From positions 434,001-498,000 of the forward strand of contig CAOLHI010000559.1 in the NCBI GenBank assembly GCA_948474755.1: 64,000 nt of DNA, given 5' to 3'. This DNA comes from Ctenosaura bakeri. Its lineage: Eukaryota; Chordata; Lepidosauria; Squamata; Iguanidae. The notes below the pieces were generated by a model that was not told where the DNA came from, ran no database searches, and saw nothing but the letters and a program-made list of their open reading frames with translations. Position numbers and translations under genes: made by a program. This document shows positions 23,801 to 33,645 of the stretch, one piece after another (the stretch's first letter is position 1; each line of letters opens with the position of its first letter).

Positions 23801-25123
23801 AATCCAAATAAACAAAACTCCACATAATTAACAAAAAAGGTGAATAAACCTATCCCCCAGAGCCAACTTTTTATTTAATCCACTTTCCAAAATTGCCATT
23901 CTTTTTGTGAAAGGGTAGCTTTACCATCTCTTATCAAAGCTTTTTCCAAGAATATTTTTCAAATTTCTTCAAAATCATTCCCTTTTACAAAACCTTTCAT
24001 AAATCTAATTCTACAAGTTAATTTATCATTAATTGCAATTTTCCACACTTCTTTATACCATTCCTCTATTTGAACTTTTTCATTTGTTATCCATTTTTTT
24101 GCTATTTGCTATTATTAACCTTGCTGCAGTTAACAAATTTGTTATTAATTCCTTCATTACCTGGGTACACTCAAGCTTATTATATATAGACAACAACCCT
24201 ATATTTGGACATAATATTCTATTAAAGCACTGCGAAGTCAGGGTATTTGGGCAACATATCAAGAGCTCTTGACATAACAAGGTATGTCAGTTAAAAGACA
24301 GGCAGCAATTACTCTAAGAAGAATATAACATACAGTGGTTCCCTTATCTTCAAATAACAACAAAGTTTAAGGCATACATGTACTCTAAAGCTGTGGATAT
24401 ACAAACTTCAGATTTTGAAAGACTTCTACTTAGAGGAGATAAGCATTTGTTGTCTAGTATCTATAAACTCCTTCTAAATCTCAATATGGTAGAAGAAACA
24501 GTAAAAGAATGCATGGTAAAATGGGTGCAAGATTTGATCCATAATATTTCTTTGGACAACTGGGGGAAATTATGGTCATATAACCAAAAATATACAAGGT
24601 CATACGATCTTCAGGAGAACTGGCTAAAAATGATGTACAGGTGGTACCTCTCACCAGACAGAATTGCAAGATGTATAAAGGGTCTAACAATCAATGTTGG
24701 AAATATGGGAAGGCAGTAGGTACTTTCTATCACATGTGGTGGGAATGCAACTGTGCTAAAAGATTTTTGTATATGATAAGATCTAAAATTCAAAAGACTT
24801 TACAGATGAAGATTGATCTAAATCCAGAGGTATTCTTATTAGGTCTTTTGAAAATTGATAACAAGCAATATAACAAGATCGGAAGAATATTCTGGCATAT
24901 GGTTACTGCGGCCAGAATAGTTTTTGCAAAGTATTGGTGAGCTGGTTGCATTCCCACCGAAAAAGAATGGATTGGTAAATTAATTGATATTGCCAAAATG
25001 GATAAACTATCTTATATATTGGACAGGAAAGGGAATAATAAGTTCTGTAAAGATTGGGAACCAATTAAACATTCTCTCCAAGCCAAAATTGGAGATACTA
25101 CCATAACTGGATTTGACAACTGA
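20887..25123 (+). pseudogene. L1 ORF2 (endonuclease-reverse transcriptase), inactivated
   Basis: The start at 20887 opens the AP-endonuclease domain: TWNVNGLN near residue 8, a QETH motif (20996-21010, neighbouring frame) and GDFNGVVD at 21294-21318. The reverse transcriptase region spans 22211-23003. It has APGPDGLTANYYK (finger), YRPISLL, motif A as NAEKAFD where the first residue should be the catalytic Asp, motif B GMRQGCPLSPLLF intact, and motif C FTDD where FADD is usual. After the inverted insert, the C-terminal segment at 24641-24940 shows CWKYGKAVGTFYHMWWEC, the Cys/His segment with its second Cys replaced by Tyr. ORF2 ends with a stop near 25123. At least four frameshifts and several stops, plus the lost motif A Asp, make it non-functional. 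In life it would nick target DNA and copy the element's RNA. Confidence 0.85.
23480..24285 (-). mobile_element. Inverted L1 3' fragment inside L1 ORF2
   Basis: The minus strand encodes the very end of an L1 ORF2. At about 24165-24080 it reads ELITNLLTAARLIIANSKK, then at 24060-23890 EEWYKEVWKIAINDKLTCRI, both typical of the L1 C-terminus. AT-rich 3'UTR-like sequence follows down to 23480. Neither the poly-A tail nor a target duplication is clear, so this may be an insertion of a second L1 or an inversion. Boundaries are approximate. Confidence 0.65.
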
Positions 25124-25232
25124 ATATCCAAATTGTGTAGTCCTAATTGGGAAGGATTGGAACTAAAGTAATCAACTTATAATTATTGCTCCCATTCCCA
25201 GAAAGATCAACAGGATGAGGATACATAGTTGA

Positions 25233-25310
25233 GTGTGTATATATGTGTATGTATATATGTGTGTGTGTGTGTGTGTGTTTTGTATGTATGTATATATATG
25301 TATATATATA
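25233..25310. repeat. (TG)n/(TATG)n tract in the L1 3'UTR
   Basis: Alternating tgtatatatg units with an eleven-copy (TG)n core at about 25256-25278. Confidence 0.85.
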
Positions 25311-26118
25311 TTCATATGTTCATAAATTCATATATTGAGATTATAAGTAAAAGTACTTACATAGAATTGCAATACTAAGATCTCTCCCTTCTCGAATTCA
25401 AGACTAGTTACAGCAATATCAAATAACATTAAGAGAAGTAGGGAAGAGAACATGACCCGTACACTAAAATTTGTACTGTGGGTAATGATTTAGGGGTGTA
25501 AAAAGGAATGGGAAATGAAGATTAATTTCTAAAAGTATTGTTATTTCAGAAATAGAATAATTTTTTATGTTACTAGCATACTTAATCTTTATAGCTACAT
25601 CATTCCTTTTTCTAACTAAGGAAAGCAATATTCTGAAAAATCCTGTGACCTTTTTGCATGGGGCAGTCCATATCCTCTTTCTTTTCTTCTTCTTTCATTT
25701 CTAATTTGGGACAGTTTAATTATTTTACTAAACTATATATGGAACCATAACTCTTTATTTCTTCTATATATTCTATTCTTAGCAATTTTTCATGTTTTCT
25801 AAATTAATATATGTATGTACAACTGTAAACTTGGATCTTCTTCTTCTTCTTTTTTTTTTTTTTGGTTCAGTTACTGTTTAGACTATATATCTGCATTTAA
25901 TCAATATTATTTGATGATACTTTTTTGCTATTAGTATGGGTAACTTAATATAAATAAAACTATTAAAAAAAGAGAGAGTGGTGAAGTCTCCATCTATGGA
26001 ACTTTTTAGACAGAGGGTGAATGACTGTCAAAAATGCTTTGACTGTGTATTCCTGCATGTCAGGGGTAGAGGATGGCCCTTACTACTCCAACTCTATGAT
26101 TCTGTGATTCTAAGTATC

Positions 26119-27914
26119 TATGTCTGCCTGATTCCCATCTAACCATAACCTCACTATATCCCTGTAGCTGCAGTAGTTTAATGTGCTTTTGTAGAACCAC
26201 TGGAAGAGTTAAACATTCTGTTAGGGGGAACACTGTGAAATATGATGCTGTGCATAATTCAGACATTATGAGTTTGCACTGTGTGTTGTTAATCACCTAG
26301 CATTTTCAAAATGCTATCTCAGTATGATGCATCCCTGGAATGAATAAAAGAAATAGTCATTACTGAAATCTTCTGCAAAGAATCATATTTGATTTCTAGA
26401 TTCATTGATTTGCAAGTATATTTAAGTTTCTGATCAGAGACAGCTGTGAGATGTATCTTGATTTCAGAAACTCTTTAAAAAATGAGTAAATGAGCTATTC
26501 ACAGTTTCTAAAATGTATACTCAGTTATGGCATGCCCTTAAACAGAGAAACTATCATGAAATTAACATCCATATTTGTTTGGATAGACAGAATATATTTA
26601 TGTTTGCTTGGATGGAAAAGTATGATGGTTATTCCAATTGGCAGTATGTCTCCTAACTTAGCTCTGAGTTGGCCCCTTTGAGGCAAACATTCTGAATGCT
26701 GTCACACTGTAGTAGTACATGTCTGGTATTCACCAAAGTGCACGAAGAAAAATTGAATTACAATCAAGTTGTGAATGAAGCTTTCTGCTATGTAACTATT
26801 CTTTAGGTGTGGCAATGGAAAGTAAAATCCTATTGTGCTGATTTTGAAGAAATCTACTTTTTCTATATATGTCAAGCAAGACTACTTGTGTTGTATCCAA
26901 TGCTGCACTTCCATCAATGGAAACAGCAGGAATACTCATGCTCCTACTTCCTGCGAAACTCTCAAGAGAAAGTTTTTGGGGCTGGGGATAGGGCTGCCAG
27001 AAGGAGGAGATAGAAAGTGATGATGTGACTGTTAGCTTGTTCTGTGGAAATCAGCCAACAGAACACTGTTTTACCTTCAATATCAAAAACTTCATTAGAC
27101 TTCAGAGTAAAAAAATTCATTTTTAGAAAAAAAAGGGGTCTACTTATGTTGGTCAGATAATATGGATAATATTTCCTTCTGCCATATTCTGGAGGTATGT
27201 TCAGTGGTTACCTTTATGGAGTCAGATATGTTACAGAATATTTGTTTTGTATTAGGCATTTGGCATTTGTAAATGCACATGTTCTTTTAAATTATATTAC
27301 TTGTGAAGAGGAATCTAAATGATGGTTAGCTTCTGTGTGCTTTTGCTGTTGTTAAAGGACTTCTAATCCAAGACTGGTAAGATAAGCATTAACTTTCTAT
27401 TATACAATGAGCAAAAGATCTTACTGCTTTAGCTAGGTATTGACACATATTTTATAGATGACTAGTGTATTTACCTGGCGTTGCCTGGGATTTTATTTTC
27501 TCATAGGTAATACTTGTTAGAAATACCTTAGGAATTACCTTACCTTACCTTCAGAATTAAATCCTGTTGAAATACATAGACTTGAGATCATGTGTCTCTA
27601 ATTCCCCAAACTGTGTTGTCTAGTACTTGTAACTTTTCCCTATATTCCCCAATCCAATCTGCATTCAGAGTTATTAACATACAGAGCAGCTGTGAGGCTT
27701 GGAGTGTGTGGAGGGGGGCCAGGATGGAGAATGGCTATGGTGCATGGGGGCATGGCCGAAGTGCATGGGGGCATGGCCAGGGCATGCAGGAGTGTAGCTG
27801 CAAGCCTGGACACCCACAAAACATTGCCACCTGGGGTGAAGTACCCCCCGCCCCACTGTTCCTACGCCATTGATACAGAGGTTGGGTTTGTGAGGGGACT
27901 TACTGCTAGGACTC
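26119..27914. other. Unassigned stretch
   Basis: Mostly unremarkable AT-rich DNA. 27737-27785 holds two tandem copies of an ~21-bp unit (gtgcatgggggcatggcc). Overlapping open frames at 27592-28201 are by-products of this G-rich patch and show no domain. Confidence 0.45.
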
Positions 27915-28010
27915 ATCTCCATAGCAACTGGCCTATTCAGAGCTCTCTGGCTGAGAATTCTAAAGGCCTCTCCCTGAACTGCCAACCTCAGAATTCCATA
28001 GAAGCTACAC
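27915..28010. mobile_element. Fragment of the palindromic hAT-like MITE
   Basis: Contains agagctctctggctgagaat and cctctccctgaactgccaac, then tcagaattccatagaa. This is the centre and part of the right arm as seen at 63380-63440. Confidence 0.6.
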
Positions 28011-28084
28011 AGCCAGCCAATCATATGAGGTCTTCACCTGGAAGTGGAGTAGGAGAGCCATTTTCAAGGGAAATAAGACAAACA

Positions 28085-28320
28085 GACAAACTCACTCACA
28101 AACTTTTTTATACAGTAAATAACATCAAGAAAAACCAGTTTTGGAACTACATTCAACATACAGAAAAGAGAGTCACTAAAACATCACGAAAAAAGTTCTA
28201 GACTGTTGCTTGACAGTGGAAAAGACTTCCTCAGAGTGTGGTGGAAGTCTTGAAACCACTGCTGGTATGTCTTTGGCCCAATGTCTAGGAAAAGAGTATG
28301 AGTTCAAGATGATTTGAAAA
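28085..28320 (+). mobile_element. CR1 LINE 3' fragment
   Basis: Contains tgacagtggaaaagacttcc and tcagagtgtggtggaagtct, the segment just before the CR1 3' tail. The final ATTCT-type repeats are missing. Confidence 0.6.
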
Positions 28321-28633
28321 GAAGCAGTTGTCTAGAGCTGGCCCACTGGCATATTACTTTGCATTTTGGATCTTGAGGCTGCTGTGAAAGTAGAACTGCC
28401 CACATACTTATCTGTGCTCAAACTTTGAATGCCTCAATAGTTTATTATATATAATCACAACATATGTATCTAGTATTCTCTGAACCAAGGAAAATGGATA
28501 ATTAAAGGCTTCCCAGAACTTCCCATAAATCTCAGCTGGAAGACAGGCAATATCTGTAAACAAAACAGTATGTGAAGGAACAAGTCACATAGTTGTACTC
28601 ATATTCACAGTGATATTTATTCCTGAGTTCTTT
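28321..28633. other. Unassigned stretch
   Basis: Nothing recognised. Confidence 0.45.
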
Positions 28634-28806
28634 CTTGTATGCCTTCAAGTCATTTCCAACTTATGGCGACCTTAAGGTAAACCTATCATTGGGTTTTCTG
28701 GGGATGAGAGTGTGTGATGCACTCAGTGGGTTTCTATGGCTGAGTAGGGACCTTATCTCCAGGATCAATAGTCCACTTCTCAAACCACTACAACATCCTG
28801 GCTAGT
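28634..28806 (-). mobile_element. ACA-SINE-like SINE, copy 3
   Basis: The plus strand shows cttcaagtcatttccaactt, atggcgaccttaaggtaaac and gggttttctggggatgagag, then the tRNA-derived head in reverse (caaaccactacaacatcctg). The B-box region is degraded. Confidence 0.82.
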
Positions 28807-29616
28807 GTTTAAGAGTTCTTACATACTCTTAAACAATAGATACTAATCTTTTAGAAAAGCGCATAAACTTTGTATTGCAACAGGAAAAGAAAGCCTAGGA
28901 TATTATTTAATTCTACTGGAGCAGTGATATTTCCATAATTTTTTTCTTTATATTTCCATGATTTTTTCCTTATTTCCCTTGAAAATGGCTCTCCTACTCT
29001 ACTTCCTATTCATTTCCACTGCAAATATATTTTTATGCATTTTCAGCAAATTGCTTCCCTAGTTGTACGACACAGCTGATGGATGTTGATGAGTCTTTGG
29101 ATCCACATGCACATTAAATGCATCTGCCAGTTGATCAGCTATCACAACATGTATAAGGGAGCACATCGGGAAATGCGTATGCGTGGAAACCAACTTTCTT
29201 ATGTGTTCTTCCCTGGTTTATCAAGACAACAGAACTTCTACTGTTGATTGTTGATAATGATAATATAGAAATAGCCAGTATCCAGTTGGTATCAGGAATC
29301 TGAGTCTTGAATGTTAATTTCCCACAATGCTGTAAAATGATGTGTCAGTAGTGCTGTGAGAAACCTAAAATCTGGAAATGATTGCAAAAAACACAAGAGC
29401 TGATGTACAGGATCAAAAGCTTAGCAAGTCCACTATTCTATCTGCATTCTGTTCAGATACCGCAAATTGTATCACAGATCAACAGCTTTGGTGATATTAA
29501 CAGCTTTGTAGAGGTAACTCTAGGATAGAGCTATATTTTGTTACTGATGATGCCAAACTTAGTGCAGACACCCAATCAACATATCCCATTTGGCTAGGTC
29601 AATCAGATGTCTACAC
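28807..29616. other. Unassigned stretch
   Basis: AT-rich; nothing recognised. Confidence 0.45.
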
Positions 29617-30076
29617 TAAGGCCTTTTCCGCACTTTGATTTAGCGACGGGGCAGAGTGTCCTCCGGCGAGGATGTTTGCACTTAGGGGCGGACTGGGTCC
29701 AGACTACTTTATGTATGTCCGGACTTCAGCCCGCTCCAGAACGACCAGAACTGGTGGTTCGCCGTGCTATTGAAAGACCACTTAAAAGAGATCTTTCAAT
29801 AGCACAGCGCGCCCCAGTCCGTCACTGCGCTAATGTGCAGATTTGCAGGCTCGCACCAGTGCGACGCTGCAAATCTTCCAGGGGCGGGCTTTAGGCTGGT
29901 GAGCTTCTCCGGTTGGTGGAGAGCCTCCACCAACTGGAAAGCGCCATTTTCATCCCCAGAGAAGTGTGTAGCACGGGCACGCACTGCTCCGGATCACCTG
30001 GATCAGCGGAGGGAGTGCGCCAGCCCAGTAGGTATCAGAACACTTGGTTTTCTCCCCAAAGTGTGAAAAAGCCCTA
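29617..30076. mobile_element. GC-rich hAT-like MITE with internal hairpin
   Basis: Terminal inverted repeats: taaggccttttccgcacttt at the left and, in reverse complement, ttagggctttttcacacttt at the right. The element is clearly GC-richer and CpG-richer than its flanks. A perfect 14-bp inverted repeat (gtgctattgaaaga, 29764-29777, with its complement at 29792-29805) lies inside. A clean 8-bp target duplication is not visible; CTAAG-like bases flank both ends. No transposase frame. Confidence 0.65.
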
Positions 30077-31419
30077 AGTTTGGCATCACCAGAAAAAAAC
30101 AAAAAACAAACCCAAGCTTTGATTTAGTCTCAATAAAATGCAAAACTCTGAATAAATTATTAATTATTTTTTTCATTACAAGAAAGCAATATATTTTGAG
30201 TGAAATATTCTATAATTCAAACTATCTAAACCAAATGAATTTCACTGAGTTAAACAAAGAAGAGAAGGAGTTTTCAATGAGATATTAACCTGAGTAGTCA
30301 GGCACAGGCTGCTTTTCCTCACCTGTTATTTATATATTTTTTCAACATAGAAAGAGAGAAAAAGAGACAGAGACAGTATTTGATGCTAGGCATTAGAAGA
30401 AAATGGCTACTTGAGCATTTGGCTCCTAGCCCCAATATTTCTGCTGTTCAGAATTATGGGCTTCACTTGGACAGGCAAAATGAACTTCCTACAGATCACT
30501 TTCCTCAAGACTGCCACTATGATTTGTATCCAGTGTGCATTTTCTTGGCTTTTCTTCACTGATTATATTTCACAAAAGGTTTTCTCCCGCCTGCCCTTGG
30601 CTTGTTTCACCTGAATCAATGTGGCATCATTCTCTACTAGTACACATAGTCACAATATAAGTGTTCTGACTTCTGAGAATAGATATAATAGCAGTTAGAG
30701 GTGAATGACAGCAACATCAAGTTAATTTAAAGAAGCTGCTGTGCGACCCCAAAGTTATGTTGAAAAAGCCTTCAGTTGTTTTTTATGAATGTAACAAATT
30801 CAGTGAAGCACTGCAATTTCTTTATTGTTGAGGATTATGTATTTACAGAGCTATAAAGAATGGTGTCATGCAGATGCCATATACATTTCTAAATATCCAT
30901 CACAAAATGGCTTTAAGCAATATTGCAAGAATGAAGGGATTTTTTTCTCCCTCTGGCAGTGTTCCAAGTGTCCTGACATTTGACACCTGTCTAGCTACAC
31001 CTCCAAGTTAGAGTTATGCCTTCGAGCATTTTGCTGGACATGTTGTATCCAATCTGGCATTTGTTCCAACAAAAGGCTTTAGACCTTTTTCTAGTATTCT
31101 GCACATTGGTAAGCATATTAGAGATAAGCTGTTACTCCCTAAACCATTTCATTTGTTTAATGAAAAGGATAATAATTTCCTGACACAATTCAAACCCTTC
31201 ATCCTTCGTTGTTAGTTTTTGTAAAAAAAAATAAATAAAAAAAATAGGTCCATTCATTCTCTATGCACACACAAGTTGCTGGACAGCAACGATACCATTT
31301 GCCTCAGAACCTCTTGAAAAATAGAAAAGAAAAAAAAAAGGAGGAGTGGTGGAGTGATTTTGGGGTGCACAGGATACATTGCAGACCGTTTTGTAAATCT
31401 CTCCCTTCTCAAGTTGTGT
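30077..31419. other. Unassigned AT-rich stretch
   Basis: No repeat or gene recognised; purine-rich patch at 30348-30380. Confidence 0.45.
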
Positions 31420-31517
31420 GCTGCTGTTGCTGCTGCTGCTGCTTCCCTTTCTTCTTCTTCTTTTTTCTTCTTCTTCTTCTTCTTCTTCTTCTTCTTCTTC
31501 TTCTTCTTCTTCTTCTT
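31420..31517. repeat. (GCT)n then (CTT)n microsatellites
   Basis: A (TGCTGC)-type run at 31420-31442 is followed by about twenty CTT copies (31449-31517) with one CT-rich interruption. The apparent poly-Leu/poly-Phe/poly-Lys frames across it are artefacts of the repeat. It abuts the Bov-B fragment. Confidence 0.92.
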
Positions 31518-31925
31518 CACCATCAAGTCAGCTTTGATTAATAGCAAACCTTTGAATGTAATGAATCCTGATCATCAACAGATTAGCATAAGTCTTGCAA
31601 ATTCAGGTCTGTAGCTTTCTCTACTGAGTCAACCCATCTGTAATATAGTCTTTTTTTTTTCCTACTGCCCTCCACTTTACTAACCATTCATGATATGCCT
31701 AAAGTACAATAGCTTCTGTTTAGCGATTTTAGTAGGAGTTCAGGCCTGACTTTCTGTAGGGCCCATTCATCTGTTTTTGTTTGTTTGTTCACCAGCTGAT
31801 GGGATCTCTAGAACTCTCCTCCAGTACTGCATTTCACTTGAGATGATCTACCTGTCAGCTTTCTTCACTTCCCAACTTTTGCAACCATACACAGAAATTG
31901 TTTCATTCAAATTGTCATCTTCTTT
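31518..31925 (-). mobile_element. Bov-B/RTE-type LINE fragment, copy 2
   Basis: Homologous to 11945-12335. The minus strand has MQYWRRVLEIPS near 31845-31800 and a KIAKQKLLYFRHIMNG-like segment near 31735-31690. Both fit the RTE ORF2 C-terminus. Stops and frameshifts are present. Confidence 0.7.
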
Positions 31926-31942
31926 CTAATCAGAAAAGCAAG

Positions 31943-32113
31943 TACTGCATTTGCTGGCATAAAAGACTCATTTCCCCCCCAAAAAATACTGTTTGAAAAT
32001 GGGCTGCATCTTAAACATCGATGTGTCTTATACATCTGCAAATACTATTTGCCAGTGTATAAATGGGGTCTGTCTTATACATATGTGTGTCTTATACACA
32101 AGTAAATACAGTA
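31943..32113. mobile_element. Small DNA-transposon-like MITE with TACTG(T/C)ATTT termini
   Basis: Left end tactgcatttgctggcataa; the right end in reverse complement reads tactgtatttacttgtgtat. The inside repeats the motif tgtgtcttatacat. Superfamily and target duplication unresolved. It starts 18 bases after the Bov-B fragment. Confidence 0.55.
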
Positions 32114-32469
32114 GTAGATATCAGCCATTTAAAAACTTCTTTAATTGTATGCAGAATTTAATAATTTAATCATACAAATATAAAGATATATGTATATTTT
32201 AAAAATGATAATATGAACACCTTTATGAGAAAGCAAAGAATGCATGAGATAAATTCCAACTTAATGAATGGGAGTCAGTAGTCATCAGCACAGTTTAAAT
32301 CAAGGATGGAAAGTAATTTTGAGGTTCTCATCAAAACTTTCCATTGTATGCCTCATGAGATTCACTATTTTAAAAAAATGCACCTTGCCTTAAAAATTCA
32401 AGGCTTGAAACTCATGTTGCATGCATGAAATGATGGATATATACAAAAATGACAATTAAAAATGTGTGA
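32114..32469. other. Unassigned AT-rich stretch
   Basis: Nothing recognised. Confidence 0.45.
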
Positions 32470-32688
32470 AGGCCAGTGTGGTAGTGATCTGAGTGTTGGA
32501 TTAAGACTCCAAGAGGCCATGGTTCAAATTCGAACTCGGCCATGAAAATCCACTGGGCCTGTCATACTTTCTCACTCTAAGAGGAAGACAGTGGCAAATT
32601 TCCTCTGAATAAATCTTGCCAACAAAGATTTATGCTACTGTTGTCATAAGATAGAGTCAACTTGAATGCACATAATAACAAACACAAT
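32470..32688 (+). mobile_element. ACA-SINE-like SINE, copy 4
   Basis: Head ggccagtgtggtagtgatct, B-box-like ggttcaaattcgaactc, then a fuller body than the other copies (aggaagacagtggcaaattt, cttgccaacaaagatttatg). The tail is only cataataacaaacac. Confidence 0.82.
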
Positions 32689-33305
32689 CAGATCATTCTC
32701 TTCCTCCACCCCACCTCCAAATAATGGAAGATTTGTTTTGTTTTGTTTTTGTTTGTTTTGAAGAGATCTTTGGTGTTGTTAAAGATTTCTTAGTTTAAGA
32801 AGACTCCTCGTTTACCATATTTACTGAGTCACTTTTGGAAATAGTGAAAATGTGTATATATAATAAAGTCTGAAGAGATAAAATTGCTGAGAAAATACAA
32901 TAATAAGAAATCATTCTTAAGGGTATGATAAATAAGAGTGCTTCATCTGAGAGACACAAAACAACACCAATAACACAAAATGCACAAAATGCACATTTCA
33001 ACACCTTTGAAAAATACACAGAAATAAGAACATAGGCATAATTTTTTATTAAGAGTTTATATTAATATAAGTGCATTAAGTAAATATATATATATATATA
33101 TAATCTGTAATATATATATATTTTACAAATAATGCATTTCTAAAAAAATGCAGGCTACTTCCATGTGGGAAAAACAAAACCAGTTCTCACAACTTGATAT
33201 GAACAAAGAGTAGGGTTAGAAAATTGTTTGAATTTGGAGAAATGCAACAGAATGGATACCTAGGCTGGAATGTGGACACAACTCATTGTTCCAGGAGCTG
33301 CTTGC
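32689..33305. other. Unassigned stretch with (TA)n
   Basis: Contains TTTTG repeats (32733-32760) and interrupted (TA)n (33083-33121). Otherwise nothing recognised. Confidence 0.5.

Positions 33306-33361
<56 letters not shown>
33306..33361. repeat. (CTTT)n microsatellite
   Basis: About fourteen uninterrupted tetranucleotide copies, the same motif as at 15183-15247. Confidence 0.95.
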
Positions 33362-33362
<1 letters not shown>

Positions 33363-33534
33363 TTCCCACTCATTCATACCAGTGGAGTGTTATGCTCTGC
33401 AAGTCTCCAACAGGATTTTAGCTTTTCACATCTGTACTTTAGATACTACAGAGAACTAAGATTTGTGTTGAACATTATCACAGTTTTCACTTCCAAACAT
33501 ACAGATCAACCATGGTTTAGATTAGGTGGGCAAT

Positions 33535-33645
33535 TTGTGGGTAGTACCTCCAGATATTGCTGGACCACAGTAACCAGAACAAGAAATGTTGAAGAATGCA
33601 GGGAATTGCAGAATATCAATATCTAGATGGCCACAAGTTGCCTAC
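33535..33645. mobile_element. Degraded hAT-like MITE
   Basis: Left tacctccagatattgctgga and right atatctagatggccacaagt are imperfect inverted arms of the 'ccagatgttgttggactgca' MITE group seen better at 41834-41957. Confidence 0.35.

Larger units (their letters stand above)
20796..25970 (+). mobile_element. L1 LINE inserted into CR1, 5'-truncated but with most of ORF2
   Basis: About 5.2 kb between two copies of a CR1-derived target site: agagaatggtaaggtctc ending at 20795 and agagagtggtgaagtctcc from about 25971. These are diverged but recognisable target duplications. It holds only the last part of ORF1 (up to about 20884), then ORF2, a 3'UTR with (TG)n/(TA)n tracts (25233-25310), and an A-rich end (ctattaaaaaaag). 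An inverted L1 fragment lies inside it at about 23480-24285. Confidence 0.85.
19636..26118 (+). mobile_element. CR1 LINE, split by an L1 insertion
   Basis: The left part (19636-20795) encodes decayed CR1 ORF2. Around 19680-19750 is the 'FKKG' entry to the RT domain, and at 19870-19890 'EVPHDILTNKL'. 20200-20450 shows DAWLDHSTCERNLGVLVDHR, then KANAILGCINRS and the 'LYSTLDRPHMEY' segment. 20500-20640 has 'TKIVKGLETMPYEE' and 'MFSLEKSRLRSDMIAMFKYL'. The right part (25971-26118) is the CR1 3' end: gtggtgaagtctccatctat, ggatggcccttactactcc, and terminal ctctatgattctgtgattct repeats typical of CR1. The two parts join across the L1. Confidence 0.85.

Noticed and set aside
27592..28201. Frames of up to 169 codons over a GC-rich patch
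   Set aside because: The longest frame crosses a short tandem repeat, a MITE fragment and part of a CR1 fragment, so it cannot be one conserved gene.
31254..31614. Open frames with long poly-Lys, poly-Leu or poly-Phe tracts
   Set aside because: They are translations of the (CTT)n/(GCT)n microsatellite and have no other protein features.
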